Under the pieces are notes generated by a model. It was not told the DNA's origin. It did no database searches and was given only the letters and a program-made list of their open reading frames with translations. A program made the translations under genes and the position numbers. A stretch of DNA of 12,496 nucleotides, from assembly GCA_041666155.1 (NCBI GenBank), contig JBAYHM010000124.1, positions 1-12,496 on the forward strand. The letters are read 5' to 3'. Shown piece by piece: positions 1-7,523 of the stretch (within the stretch, counting starts at the first letter, position 1; every line of letters begins with the position of its first letter). Origin of the DNA: SZUA-426 sp041666155 (GTDB lineage: Bacteria > Spirochaetota > Spirochaetia > Treponematales > Breznakiellaceae).

Positions 1-141
1 GTACCTGATCCGCGCTTCCTGCAGGATAGTCAGAAGGGAGTCGTTACCCAAATGGCCCCCATAATTGACGTGACCGATGGTAACGTCGATTTCCGTGCTG
101 AACGGGAATGATTCGGGCAAGTCCACTCGTATTCGCGCCAT
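1..141 (-). CDS. Acyl-CoA thioesterase, hotdog fold (N-terminal 47 residues, cut by window edge)
   Basis: The first 47 codons of a minus-strand gene are visible and the rest lies beyond position 1. The peptide starts MARIRVDLPESF and contains HVNYGGHLGND followed by LLTILQEARIRY. This matches the N-terminal part of 4-hydroxybenzoyl-CoA/acyl-CoA thioesterases of the hotdog fold, where an H-x-(N/D)-x-G-G-H-x-x-N-(D/A) stretch precedes the long central helix. Such enzymes hydrolyse acyl-CoA thioesters in the cytoplasm; the substrate cannot be read from this fragment. The ATG at 141 is well supported by a GGAAGGAGC ribosome site a few bases upstream. The gene is divergent from the hemolysin-III gene, with about 110 bp between the two starts. 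Confidence 0.8.
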   Translation of the reverse strand, partial: MARIRVDLPESFPFSTEIDVTIGHVNYGGHLGNDSLLTILQEARIRY

Positions 142-177
142 GATTGCTCCTTCCTGCATACTACCGCCAAGAGAATC

Positions 178-191
178 GCGGGTCCACCCGC
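178..191. repeat. Inverted repeat in the divergent thioesterase/trhA spacer
   Basis: GCGGGT and ACCCGC are perfect 6-bp inverted arms separated by CC. The repeat lies between the two divergent start codons, about 40 bp upstream of each candidate transcription region. It could be an operator for a dimeric repressor serving one or both genes, or it could be chance in GC-rich DNA. Nothing else supports a function. Confidence 0.3.
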
Positions 192-216
192 AAAAGCGAG
201 CAACCCTGGGGTTTTC

Positions 217-245
217 TTGACCGCGCAGGTTTTCGTCGGTATTTT
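217..245 (+). promoter_or_regulatory. Sigma-70-type promoter for trhA (leaderless)
   Basis: TTGACC at 217-222 is separated by exactly 17 bp from TATTTT at 240-245. This is a good match to the -35/-10 consensus with ideal spacing. Transcription would be expected to start at about 251-253, which is on or next to the ATG at 253. That gene has no Shine-Dalgarno sequence in the bases before its start, which agrees with a leaderless message. Confidence 0.6.
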
Positions 246-252
246 TTAATGT

Positions 253-915
253 ATGAAGGAAAAATCGGAAACCGAAAAAACGGATACCCGAAGTTTCACC
301 CGGGGCGAAGAAATATCCCATTCGATCTCTCACGGCGTCGGCGCGCTTCTGTCGATCGCGGCTCTCGTTCTTCTCGTCATCTTCTCGGTCCGGTCGGGGA
401 GCGCGCGCATTACGGCCGGTTACGCCATATTCGGAGCGTCTCTTATTGTGCTCTTCGCGGTTTCCTCAATCTTCCATGGGCTTCTCGCCGGAGCGGCAAA
501 ACGGGCGATGGCCGTGATGGACTATTCCGCGATCTACGTCTTGATCGCGGGGAGCTACACGGCCTTCAGCTTCGCTGCGCTCCGGGGACCGGCCTCCTGG
601 GCGCTCTTCGGAGCCGCTTGGGGAATCGCCGTCGTCGGCATCACCATGAAGCTTATCTTCCCTTTCCGGTACTACAAAGCCTTCCTGGTCTCCTACCTCG
701 TCATGGGATGGCTCGTCGCCCCGTTTTTAGGCCGGATCCAGGCAACGATCCCCGCCGGAGCCTTCGCCCTCTTCCTCGCGGGCGGTCTCTCCTACACCGT
801 CGGAACGATCGCTTTCTCCCTGCAGCGCTTCAAGTGGCTCCACTTCGTCTGGCACCTTTTCGTACTCGGCGGCGCGGTTTGCCACGCGCTCGCGGCGATG
901 GCGATCATAGTTTAA
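253..915 (+). CDS. trhA: Hemolysin III / TrhA family seven-helix membrane protein (PAQR superfamily)
   Basis: The 220-residue protein has the length and layout of the hemolysin-III (YqfA/TrhA) family. A short polar N-terminus ends in RGEEISHSISHG, and about seven hydrophobic helices follow. The family metal-site motifs are present: S71-x-x-x-H75 (SSIFH), D90 in MDYSAIYVLIAGSYT, and H197-x-x-x-H201 in HFVWHLF, with H211 further on. These proteins sit in the cytoplasmic membrane. In E. coli TrhA is linked to membrane energetics and fluidity, and the old 'hemolysin' name rests on one Bacillus protein, so no toxin role should be assumed. The start is the first ATG of the open frame. It has no clear ribosome site but lies directly at the predicted transcription start of the promoter at 217-245. 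It converges with the transglutaminase/TPR gene, 41 bp away. Confidence 0.92.
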   Translation: MKEKSETEKTDTRSFTRGEEISHSISHGVGALLSIAALVLLVIFSVRSGSARITAGYAIFGASLIVLFAVSSIFHGLLAGAAKRAMAVMDYSAIYVLIAGSYTAFSFAALRGPASWALFGAAWGIAVVGITMKLIFPFRYYKAFLVSYLVMGWLVAPFLGRIQATIPAGAFALFLAGGLSYTVGTIAFSLQRFKWLHFVWHLFVLGGAVCHALAAMAIIV

Positions 916-930
916 AGAGACAATAGGGTA

Positions 931-951
931 GCAGACGGCGAAAGCCGCTGC
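931..951. terminator. Hairpin between convergent genes, possible bidirectional terminator
   Basis: GCAG-A-CGGC, a GAAA tetraloop, then GCCG-CTGC form an 8-bp stem with one bulged A. It lies in the 41-bp gap between two convergent stop codons, where a shared terminator is expected. A clear T-run is missing on both strands, so it may act weakly, with Rho, or only as a 3'-end stabiliser. Confidence 0.5.
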
Positions 952-956
952 ATAGA

Positions 957-3182
957 TTATTCCTCGACATATTGCAATTTCATTCCCGAGGAAACCTCGG
1001 CCTCCCGGTTGCCCCCGGTCCCGGCAGCGGCCTGGGCCAGGTGGCTGTACCCTTTTGCGCGGTCGGGAATAAGCTTTTCCGCCCGCGCGAAATACTCGGC
1101 CGCGGCATTGAAGTCTTCCAGGGAATAGCAGGTTTCCCCGAGCGCGATGCATACGGCGAATTCATTCATCGGGCCGGCAGCCGGCTTCTGTTTCAAGGTT
1201 TTATCCAGATCCTTGAAAAAGGCGAGAGCGAGTGCATACTCTTTCCGCGCGGACAAGATATTTCCCTTGTTGATGGATGCGAACACATATGAAGGATCCA
1301 ATTCTAAAGCCTTCTCGAAGTTGTTTGCCGCTTCTTCATACAAACCGAAACGAGCGTAGCTTATGCCCAGCTTGTTCCAGGCTTGCTTTGTCCCTGATTT
1401 TTCCGCGGCCGATACCGCTTCGGACATTATGAGCTCCATCAGTTTGCTTATTTCTTTCGTAAAGTTGCCGGTTATCGCTTCCTTGTTTCCGTACTGCAGT
1501 CCAAGGTCGGTTTCTTTCAAGCCTACCGGCCGGTATAGCTCCCAGCTTTTCCGGACCGGGTAAAAGCCTCTTTTATCCGGAGAAGCGTCCTGCGCCGCGT
1601 ATTCCGCGCCGGCTTTCCTCCAGGCGTCCAAGAATGAAGACGTACCGATCATTGTTATCTCAACGGGTACCCAGAGTTCGCCGTCAACGACTATCGTCAT
1701 GGACCTCTCAGGGTGCACCGAGGCGAAATTCCGTGCCGGCACCTTAGTATTGAGCGCCGCGTAGATATGGCCGGGAACGGTTATGAAGGCGCTCTCGATA
1801 CCCGCGACCTCCAGCATCGAGGCGTACAATGCCGTAAGATCGTCGCAGTCGCCGGTAATGCGCTTAAGCGTTTCACGGGGCAAACTCACGGAATCTATCG
1901 TCATAGGGTTGTCCTGAACCTTGGTGAACGGCATAACGGGATCCGGCTGGTAGAGGATGCCTATCTCCTTGAGGGCATAGAACAGCTGCATGGCGTACTG
2001 CACGGGATCGCAATATCCCGTCAGGATTTCATCCTTGACCGCCTGCCTGATGAAGCTGGCGTAATTTTTCAAGGCCGAATCCGCCGGCGTCACGAAGGCG
2101 GCCACCTTTCGGTCATCGTCCCAGGATATTGCCGTCTTATCCTGCAGATCGTAGGAAATGCTTTGTCTTTGTTCAGCGGGCCTGTTGCCGGAAAGGTACG
2201 TCACAATCACCTCCCCGGTAAGGGGCGTCACGCCTTCCGTCGTGAATACGGACTGATTGTAAGAGGCCAGAATGCCGATCTCTTTGGAGACTCCGGGCTG
2301 AAGTTCATCGATGCCGGCGACGGCAGTCGGCGAATCCATGAAGCCGGCTTGGAAAAATGAAACGTTCACATCGCGTATCGGCTTTTTATCAATATTGGTG
2401 AGGGTGATCGATCCGATAGGATGCTTGAGGTAGTAGCTCTGCATGGCCGCGAAAACAGGCGGCATTTTTGCCTGGCCGAACTTGAGGCTCCTGATGACCG
2501 AAAGCGGGGCGTCGGGATCCTGGCCGAAGCGGTAGCACACGGAAAATCCTACGCCGAAACTGAAACCGTCATAGGTATGAAGTTCCCCAAGTCCGTACAG
2601 GTACCGCAGCGCGGGATTGATTGAAATACTGGTGTTGTAGGACGGATTCAACGCAAGCCTGCCGGATACGCCTGCCAGGATATTGAGCTGTCCCATCTCT
2701 ACGGTGTTCCCCTCCACGACAAGCTTGCTGAAAAGAGACTGGGAAGCACCCGCAAAAAAGTCCGCCCCCACTTCCATCTCCCGGGAGATGCGGGTTATGT
2801 ACCCCAGCCCGGGCCCGAGGAACGCATGGCTGTGAGTCCAATCCTGGTTCGTCTCCGTAATATCCTTGAGATACGAGAGGCTGATGAGTCCTCCTTTCAA
2901 CAGGAGCTGCAGCACCGGCAATGCCGGAATGGGAAGCCGCAATTCCCCTGAAATCTCGTTGATGCTGAAATCCGCCAGCGCCTTGTTCCCGAGACCCGAT
3001 AGCGGCTGATAATGCACCGCCGAGGAGAAGGGATACCGGTAATAGTCGTTCAAATCTACGGCGTCGGTATTGCGGTTCGGAACAACTCCGCTTCCGCTTC
3101 TCTGCGCGGATACGAGCGCGACGCAGGACAGAAGAAGCGCGCCGATCAAAAAAACTCGGCCCGCGGACTGGTTGCGCATCAT
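957..3182 (-). CDS. Exported protein: barrel-like N-terminus, transglutaminase-like domain, C-terminal TPRs
   Basis: The protein has 741 residues from the chosen ATG at 3182. A Sec signal peptide is visible (basic start, FLIGALLLSCVALVSA, cleavage near A26). Residues about 80-220 alternate like outer-membrane beta strands and end in FSFGVGFSVCYRF. Residues about 255-350 look like a beta-sandwich. Residues about 370-515 are a transglutaminase-like domain with Cys446 in GDCDD, His472 in PGHIY and Glu508 in WVPVEIT at the usual Asp position. TPR-like helices run from about 599 to the C-terminus (AWNKLGISYARFGLYEEA, EKALELDP). The open frame runs 71 codons further upstream inside the preceding gene, but those residues are a shadow of its repeats. 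The real start is ATGATG (3182 or 3179), overlapping the upstream TGA and preceded by GGGAGGG. The role is unknown: such domains can be proteases, amidases or crosslinkers. Confidence 0.85.
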   Translation of the reverse strand: MMRNQSAGRVFLIGALLLSCVALVSAQRSGSGVVPNRNTDAVDLNDYYRYPFSSAVHYQPLSGLGNKALADFSINEISGELRLPIPALPVLQLLLKGGLISLSYLKDITETNQDWTHSHAFLGPGLGYITRISREMEVGADFFAGASQSLFSKLVVEGNTVEMGQLNILAGVSGRLALNPSYNTSISINPALRYLYGLGELHTYDGFSFGVGFSVCYRFGQDPDAPLSVIRSLKFGQAKMPPVFAAMQSYYLKHPIGSITLTNIDKKPIRDVNVSFFQAGFMDSPTAVAGIDELQPGVSKEIGILASYNQSVFTTEGVTPLTGEVIVTYLSGNRPAEQRQSISYDLQDKTAISWDDDRKVAAFVTPADSALKNYASFIRQAVKDEILTGYCDPVQYAMQLFYALKEIGILYQPDPVMPFTKVQDNPMTIDSVSLPRETLKRITGDCDDLTALYASMLEVAGIESAFITVPGHIYAALNTKVPARNFASVHPERSMTIVVDGELWVPVEITMIGTSSFLDAWRKAGAEYAAQDASPDKRGFYPVRKSWELYRPVGLKETDLGLQYGNKEAITGNFTKEISKLMELIMSEAVSAAEKSGTKQAWNKLGISYARFGLYEEAANNFEKALELDPSYVFASINKGNILSARKEYALALAFFKDLDKTLKQKPAAGPMNEFAVCIALGETCYSLEDFNAAAEYFARAEKLIPDRAKGYSHLAQAAAGTGGNREAEVSSGMKLQYVEE

Positions 3183-6100
3183 TGGTTGCCCTCCCAAAGC
3201 TTTATGACGGCAAGACCGCTCGCGGAATCGGCGACGTAGACATAGTTGCCCATAACGGTTGCCTGTCGAACCGAGCCTGTTGTCGACCTGAAGACCGGCA
3301 CTCCCGGAGAAAGCGGATTGGACACATCGATAATCACCAGTCCGCTCGTGGAATCGCTGACGTAGGCATAGCCGCCGGATACCGTCACAGTCCATGCATG
3401 TAAGAGGGGGGTATTGACATAGGATGGTATACCAGGGCTGCTGGGATTTGATATGTCGATAATGGCAAGTCCGCTTATGTCGCTTGCCACGAAGGCATAG
3501 TTTCCCGCCACCGCCACCCCACGGGAAAAAACGGAGGTGTTCATATAAACCGGCGGGCCGGGATTGGCCGGATCGGAAATATCGATGATCGCCGCTCCCG
3601 ATCCAAAATCCCCGACGAAGGCATGGCTACCGGAAACCACGACAGTGTAGGCATCCCCGGTTGTATCGACATAGATCGGAAAACCCGGATTCAGAGGATC
3701 GGAGATGTCTATAATGGCAAGTCCGCTCGTTCTAGCGGCGACCAACGCGTAATCCCCCGCCAAGGCGACTCCGTAAGCCGCGGCCGAAGTCGCCCGGTAT
3801 ACAGGCGCTCCGGGATTCGCGGGGTTGGAGATGTCGATGATGGCGAGACCGTTTAAGTAATCCGCGAGGTAAGCGTAGTCGCCGCTGATCGCCACCGAAT
3901 TAGACGTTCCACTCGTATCGCTATACGAGGGCGTCCCCGGAATAGCGGGATCAGTCACATCGATGACGGCCAAACCGGAATTGGAGTCGGCGATGAACGC
4001 GCGATTCGCTCCCACCGTGACGCCGTACGCCTGTGTTGATGTGCCGCGATACACCGGAGTCCCCGGGTGTTCCGGCGTTGCGATGTCGATGATGGCTAGT
4101 CCGCTCGTGGAGGCCGCCGCATACGCGAAGTCGCCCGCCACCGCGACTCTGAATACTATTCCCGTGGCCGTAAAGTACTGGGGCGCGCTGGGCGCCGTCG
4201 GCACCGAAATATCGATGACGGCGATTCCATTGTTGCTCGCGGGGAGGTATGCATAGTTTCCGGCCACTACCACGCCGGTCACATTCCTCGGGTCGGGTCC
4301 GTATACCGGGACTCCCGGACTAAGCGGATTGGATATATCTATCACCGCGAGTCCGCTCAACTGGCATGAAACGTACGCGTAGTTTCCCGATACAGCTACA
4401 TCCAACGCGGGGCCCGTAGTCGTATAGTAGACTGGAACGCCGGGATTCGCCGGGTTGGATATGTCGATGATCGCCAGCCCGCCGGCGGAATCCGCGACAT
4501 AGGCATAATTGCCGGAGACCGCGATGCCGCTCGCCGAGCCGGAAGTATCGCGGTAGACCGGAGCGCCGGGATTGGCCGGATTGGCAATGTCGATCACAGC
4601 TAGACCGGAAGCGCTGCACGCAAGGTACGCGCAGCTTCCAACCACAACGACATCCCGCACGTAGTCCGTGGTCGTACAGTAGACTGGAACGCCGGGATTC
4701 GCCGGGTTGGATATATCGATGATCGCCAGCCCGCCGGGGGAATCCGCGACATAGGCATAATTGCCGGAGACCGCGACTTCGCTTGCGTTCCCGGAGGTGT
4801 CGCGGTAGATCGGGGTGCCGGGGTTCAGGGGATCGGATACGTCGATGACGGCCAGTCCGCCGTCACCGCACCCGATGAAGGCGCGACCGTTCTGAACGGT
4901 CACGCCTATCGCGTTCGAGGACGTACCCCGGTAGGCATTCACGGAGTATCCGCCGCGGAAACGGCCCGGCACCGCGGAAATCCAGGAACTTCGAATATCC
5001 TGGTATTCCGAAGGTGAAATGCGGTAACAATAGCTGGTAAAAGGAACGACGTCGGTATCCGTGAAAACGTTGGCGGTTAGTTTTCTGCGGACTTCCCAGG
5101 GTCCGGCGGGAGAGGTGCTGCGCTCAACGGTGTATTTGGAGATATTCTGGAATCCGCGCCATTCGATGGTTATCGAACCGTACCCGGTTTCCTTGACCCA
5201 GGGGGCAAGAGTCGAGGCGCTCAAGGGCACAGTGCTCTTTTCAGCCGAGGAAGCGTCCTGGCCGACGCTATCGGGCAGATTGGCAATAAGCTGGAAAATA
5301 TAGAGATTTCCGTTATCTAGGCCGTCCCATGTATAGGGGCTTGTCACGTTTGTCCTGGTTTGTCCGTATTCCCATTCTTTCAGGATATAGGATTCAGCGT
5401 ACGGCACCGGATCCCATGCGATGGTTACTTTCTTGTTCCCCGGAGTCACGGTGAATCTCGAAACATCCCCGCCTTCGGCCGGTTTGATGACGGTAACCAC
5501 CGCCGTGACGGCGTTTCGGTTCAAGTCCGACGCGGTGATTTCTATTGCCTTGCTCCCCGTAAGAGTGGCGGCATTGATGGTCGTGGAAAAGTGCCCGGAG
5601 GCATCAAGCGGAAGGGTGCCGGAAATGTTGGTCCCCGGCATCTTGTAGGAAACAGTCGGGGATACTTCCGAAATCGACGTATCGGAGGCGGAATTAACCG
5701 CGTAACCGGCCAGGGCGATTACCGTGGCATATTCCCCGTAATTCTCCGGGGAACTGATCACCAGAAACGGGCCCACGGAATCAGGCACCAGCGTGAGGGA
5801 AGCGCTTCCGGTGTTGCCGTTCAGGTCCGTCGCCGTTACGACAATAGTGATTTGGCCGGTATAGGATGCGGTAGCCAGAGTGAAGGTGAAATGCCCATCC
5901 GCCGCGAGTACCAGGTTGCCCGCTGCGCTTGCCTCATTTTGCACCTGATATCGAGCCGACTTGATATTGGAAGAGCCGCTGCGCGCCACGCCGTCTTTGT
6001 CATAATCTACAATAACCCCGGCGATGGTGACCGTTGATTCAAAGGCCGATTCGGGAAGGGGCGATGTGAAGCTGATCCCGGGAGCCTTGAGATCCTGGAG

Positions 6101-6214
6101 GACCGAAAGCGTAGAGGCGACGAAGAGCTGCGGACATGCTGTGAAAAGGAAACAAGCGGCAATGACGGAAACACATGAAAAGACGGGCTTGGGCGGCTTA
6201 TGGAAAGAAAGCAT
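3179..6214 (-). CDS. LVIVD-repeat beta-propeller lipoprotein with Ig-like and Fn3-like domains
   Basis: The protein has 1011 residues. The N-terminus is a lipoprotein signal with lipobox LFTAC (Cys27), so the mature protein should be lipid-anchored in the envelope. Residues about 43-143 and 148-244 resemble bacterial Ig-like domains (VTATDLNGNTGSASLTL and ITASDLNRNAVTAVVTV endings). Residues about 250-332 and 335-418 resemble fibronectin type III domains (VTIAWDPVPYAESYILK; ITIEWRGFQNISKYTVERS). From about residue 422 to the end come 14 LVIVD-type repeats of 42 residues with the core SGLAIIDISNPxNPG. 14 x 42 = 588 residues fills the C-terminal part almost exactly, which suggests two seven-bladed propellers. 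No catalytic motif is seen; binding or adhesion at the surface is the likely role. The ATG at 6214 has AAGGAG 7 bases upstream. Its TGA overlaps the start of the next gene, so translation of the pair is probably coupled. Confidence 0.9.
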   Translation of the reverse strand: MLSFHKPPKPVFSCVSVIAACFLFTACPQLFVASTLSVLQDLKAPGISFTSPLPESAFESTVTIAGVIVDYDKDGVARSGSSNIKSARYQVQNEASAAGNLVLAADGHFTFTLATASYTGQITIVVTATDLNGNTGSASLTLVPDSVGPFLVISSPENYGEYATVIALAGYAVNSASDTSISEVSPTVSYKMPGTNISGTLPLDASGHFSTTINAATLTGSKAIEITASDLNRNAVTAVVTVIKPAEGGDVSRFTVTPGNKKVTIAWDPVPYAESYILKEWEYGQTRTNVTSPYTWDGLDNGNLYIFQLIANLPDSVGQDASSAEKSTVPLSASTLAPWVKETGYGSITIEWRGFQNISKYTVERSTSPAGPWEVRRKLTANVFTDTDVVPFTSYCYRISPSEYQDIRSSWISAVPGRFRGGYSVNAYRGTSSNAIGVTVQNGRAFIGCGDGGLAVIDVSDPLNPGTPIYRDTSGNASEVAVSGNYAYVADSPGGLAIIDISNPANPGVPVYCTTTDYVRDVVVVGSCAYLACSASGLAVIDIANPANPGAPVYRDTSGSASGIAVSGNYAYVADSAGGLAIIDISNPANPGVPVYYTTTGPALDVAVSGNYAYVSCQLSGLAVIDISNPLSPGVPVYGPDPRNVTGVVVAGNYAYLPASNNGIAVIDISVPTAPSAPQYFTATGIVFRVAVAGDFAYAAASTSGLAIIDIATPEHPGTPVYRGTSTQAYGVTVGANRAFIADSNSGLAVIDVTDPAIPGTPSYSDTSGTSNSVAISGDYAYLADYLNGLAIIDISNPANPGAPVYRATSAAAYGVALAGDYALVAARTSGLAIIDISDPLNPGFPIYVDTTGDAYTVVVSGSHAFVGDFGSGAAIIDISDPANPGPPVYMNTSVFSRGVAVAGNYAFVASDISGLAIIDISNPSSPGIPSYVNTPLLHAWTVTVSGGYAYVSDSTSGLVIIDVSNPLSPGVPVFRSTTGSVRQATVMGNYVYVADSASGLAVIKLWEGNQ
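3182..4951 (-). repeat. 126-bp tandem coding repeats (14 LVIVD blades)
   Basis: A unit of about 126 bp, coding for 42 residues, recurs 14 times within the lipoprotein gene. Most copies have diverged at DNA level. The exception is 4429-4524 against 4681-4776: these 96 bp differ at only two positions and are offset by exactly 252 bp, which is two units. This points to a recent two-blade duplication or gene conversion. Confidence 0.9.
3189..3195 (-). promoter_or_regulatory. Ribosome binding site deciding the start of the transglutaminase/TPR gene
   Basis: GGGAGGG on the minus strand lies 6 bases before the ATG at 3182, inside the last codons of the upstream lipoprotein gene. It supports a start overlapping that gene's stop codon (ATGATG over TGA). 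The earlier ATG at 3395 has no such support and would need a 71-residue Arg/Cys-rich leader. Confidence 0.75.
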
Positions 6215-6447
6215 TCCTTTGCTCCTTCGGGATATTCATAATCCCATCGGAAAGAATACACAGGTGCCGTTCAAGGTTTAATTTGTTGTAAATATTTAAT
6301 GCGTTTGATTCGAAAAGAACCGAACCTTGACCGCTTACATAAAGTATAACTGAGAATTTTAAAAACGACATTTCATTTTAATAAAATAGTATCGATTGAT
6401 ATTGGTGTATCATACTGTACCGAGAATCAATCCAAGGAGACAACGGG
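6215..6447. other. AT-rich divergent intergenic region
   Basis: This 233-bp spacer separates the divergent starts of the lipoprotein operon (minus) and the Gfo/Idh/MocA gene (plus), and it is the most AT-rich stretch in the window. It must hold both promoters. On the minus strand TATACT (6343-6348) is a good -10, but the -35 at the right distance is poor. On the plus strand no -35/-10 pair is convincing. TCAAGGTT (6271-6278) and AACCTTGA (6323-6330) are 8-bp inverted copies 44 bp apart, and ATTTTA-A-TAAAAT (6375-6387) is palindromic. Any of these could be operators. No RNA gene or open frame is recognised here. Confidence 0.4.
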
Positions 6448-7479
6448 ATGGCAACGCACAAAACGTTCCGCGTCGGTGTTATCGGCTGCGGTTTTTTTGC
6501 CCCAAATCAAATTCAGGCCTGGCGGGTCATCGATGGCGCCAAGATCGGCGCTATCTGCGACCAGGATGAGACCCGAACGCGCAGCGTCTGCGAACGACTA
6601 GGTCTGGCGGTTCCGGTGTTCGCCGACGCGGAAGAAATGATGGCATCCGGCTTGGTTGATTTCGTCGACATCGTCACGCAGCCCGACATGCACCATCCGT
6701 TGGTCATGCTTGCGGCCCGCGAGGGCATGCCAGCCATCGTTCAGAAACCGATGGCTTTGGAGTTTGCAGCGGCTAATGAGATGGTCGCGGCAATGAGTCA
6801 AGCTAAATTACCCTTCATGGTCCATGAAAATTTCCGATTTCAAGCGCCTATTGCGACTGTCGGAGAGCTTGTTCTTTCGGGTCGGATAGGACGCCCAACG
6901 CATGCGCGCATTTCCTTCCGCACCGGCTGGGATATCTACGCCGGGCAACCCTATTTGGCGACCGAGAAACGCTTCGTTCTCGCGGATCTTGGGGTGCATG
7001 TTCTGGACGTGGCGCGTTTTTTGCTTGGAGAGGTCGCACGCTTGACCTGCGAAGCCCAAAGCCTAAAACCGTGCATCGCGGGAGAAGATACCGCGACCAT
7101 GCTCGTTCGACATCTCTCGGGAGCGACGAGCGTCGTCGAATGCTCGTATGCCAGCCCCTCCCCGGACGACGTCTTTCCCCAAGTGCTGATCACCGTGGAA
7201 GGAACTGTTGGGGCCGTCGTTCTGGGTCCCGGATACCAAATCTCCATTCTCGACGGCGATGGAACGCGCCGATGGTCAGCCGAGCCACCGCTCCTACCTT
7301 GGGCGAGCGCGCCCTGGCAGGTGGTGCAGGACAGCGTGCTCCGCTTGCAGGCTAGTTGGATCGAATCTCTAAAAACTGGCGCGGAGCCGGTGACTTCGGG
7401 ACGCGACAACCTCAAAACCCTCCAGCTAGTCGAAGCAGCCTACGCGTCGATAGCCGCGCATGGTACCGTGACTATTTGA
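6448..7479 (+). CDS. Gfo/Idh/MocA family NAD(P)-dependent oxidoreductase
   Basis: The 343-residue protein has the usual family length. The N-terminal Rossmann fold begins RVGVIGCGFFA (G13-C-G15). Asp38 follows in ICDQDE, where the cofactor ribose is normally bound. The family EKP motif appears as Q99-K100-P101, so the catalytic lysine is kept but the first residue is changed. The second conserved motif, D180-L-G-V-H184-V-L-D187, is intact, and HENFRFQAP lies between the two. Such enzymes oxidise or reduce sugars, inositols or related polyols in the cytoplasm; the substrate cannot be told from sequence alone. The ATG at 6448 has AAGGAG 8 bases upstream. The gene stands alone, with no kinase, transporter or regulator beside it, so its pathway partners lie elsewhere. 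Confidence 0.9.
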   Translation: MATHKTFRVGVIGCGFFAPNQIQAWRVIDGAKIGAICDQDETRTRSVCERLGLAVPVFADAEEMMASGLVDFVDIVTQPDMHHPLVMLAAREGMPAIVQKPMALEFAAANEMVAAMSQAKLPFMVHENFRFQAPIATVGELVLSGRIGRPTHARISFRTGWDIYAGQPYLATEKRFVLADLGVHVLDVARFLLGEVARLTCEAQSLKPCIAGEDTATMLVRHLSGATSVVECSYASPSPDDVFPQVLITVEGTVGAVVLGPGYQISILDGDGTRRWSAEPPLLPWASAPWQVVQDSVLRLQASWIESLKTGAEPVTSGRDNLKTLQLVEAAYASIAAHGTVTI

Positions 7480-7483
7480 TTTG

Positions 7484-7512
7484 ATGGCTCCACCTCTCCG
7501 ATGGTGGTCCAT
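7484..7512 (+). terminator. Stem-loop just after the oxidoreductase gene
   Basis: ATGG-CT-CCACC, an 8-nt loop and GGTGG-T-CCAT form a 9-bp stem with a small internal loop. It begins 5 bp after the stop codon at 7477-7479. The position suits a transcription end, but only A/T-mixed sequence (CTTAAAA) follows and there is no T-run. It is a weak terminator candidate. Confidence 0.35.
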
Positions 7513-7523
7513 GGCTTAAAAGG

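Noticed and set aside
253..915. Reading the hemolysin-III gene as a toxin
   Set aside because: The family is mainly a membrane-homeostasis/PAQR group; the haemolytic label comes from a single early report and is not supported by this sequence.
144..926. A 260-codon plus-strand frame over the trhA gene
   Set aside because: It is very Arg/Gly-rich with no domain, and overlaps in another frame a gene with clear family motifs. It is a shadow of GC-rich codons.
3183..3395. N-terminal extension of the transglutaminase/TPR protein
   Set aside because: The 71 extra residues are Arg/Cys-rich and derive from the other frame of the propeller repeats. A signal peptide and ribosome site support the start at 3182.
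3182..4951. Regularly spaced repeats resembling a repeat array or CRISPR
   Set aside because: The period is 126 bp, units are diverged and in frame, and they encode LVIVD blades. There are no short identical repeats with unique spacers.
5360..6037. Long plus-strand frame opposite the Ig-like domains
   Set aside because: It has no domain, has an Arg/Gly-biased composition, and lies antisense to a well-supported lipoprotein gene.
6329..6350. TTGACC with TATAAC as a plus-strand promoter for the oxidoreductase
   Set aside because: The spacing is only about 12 bp, too short for a sigma-70 promoter.
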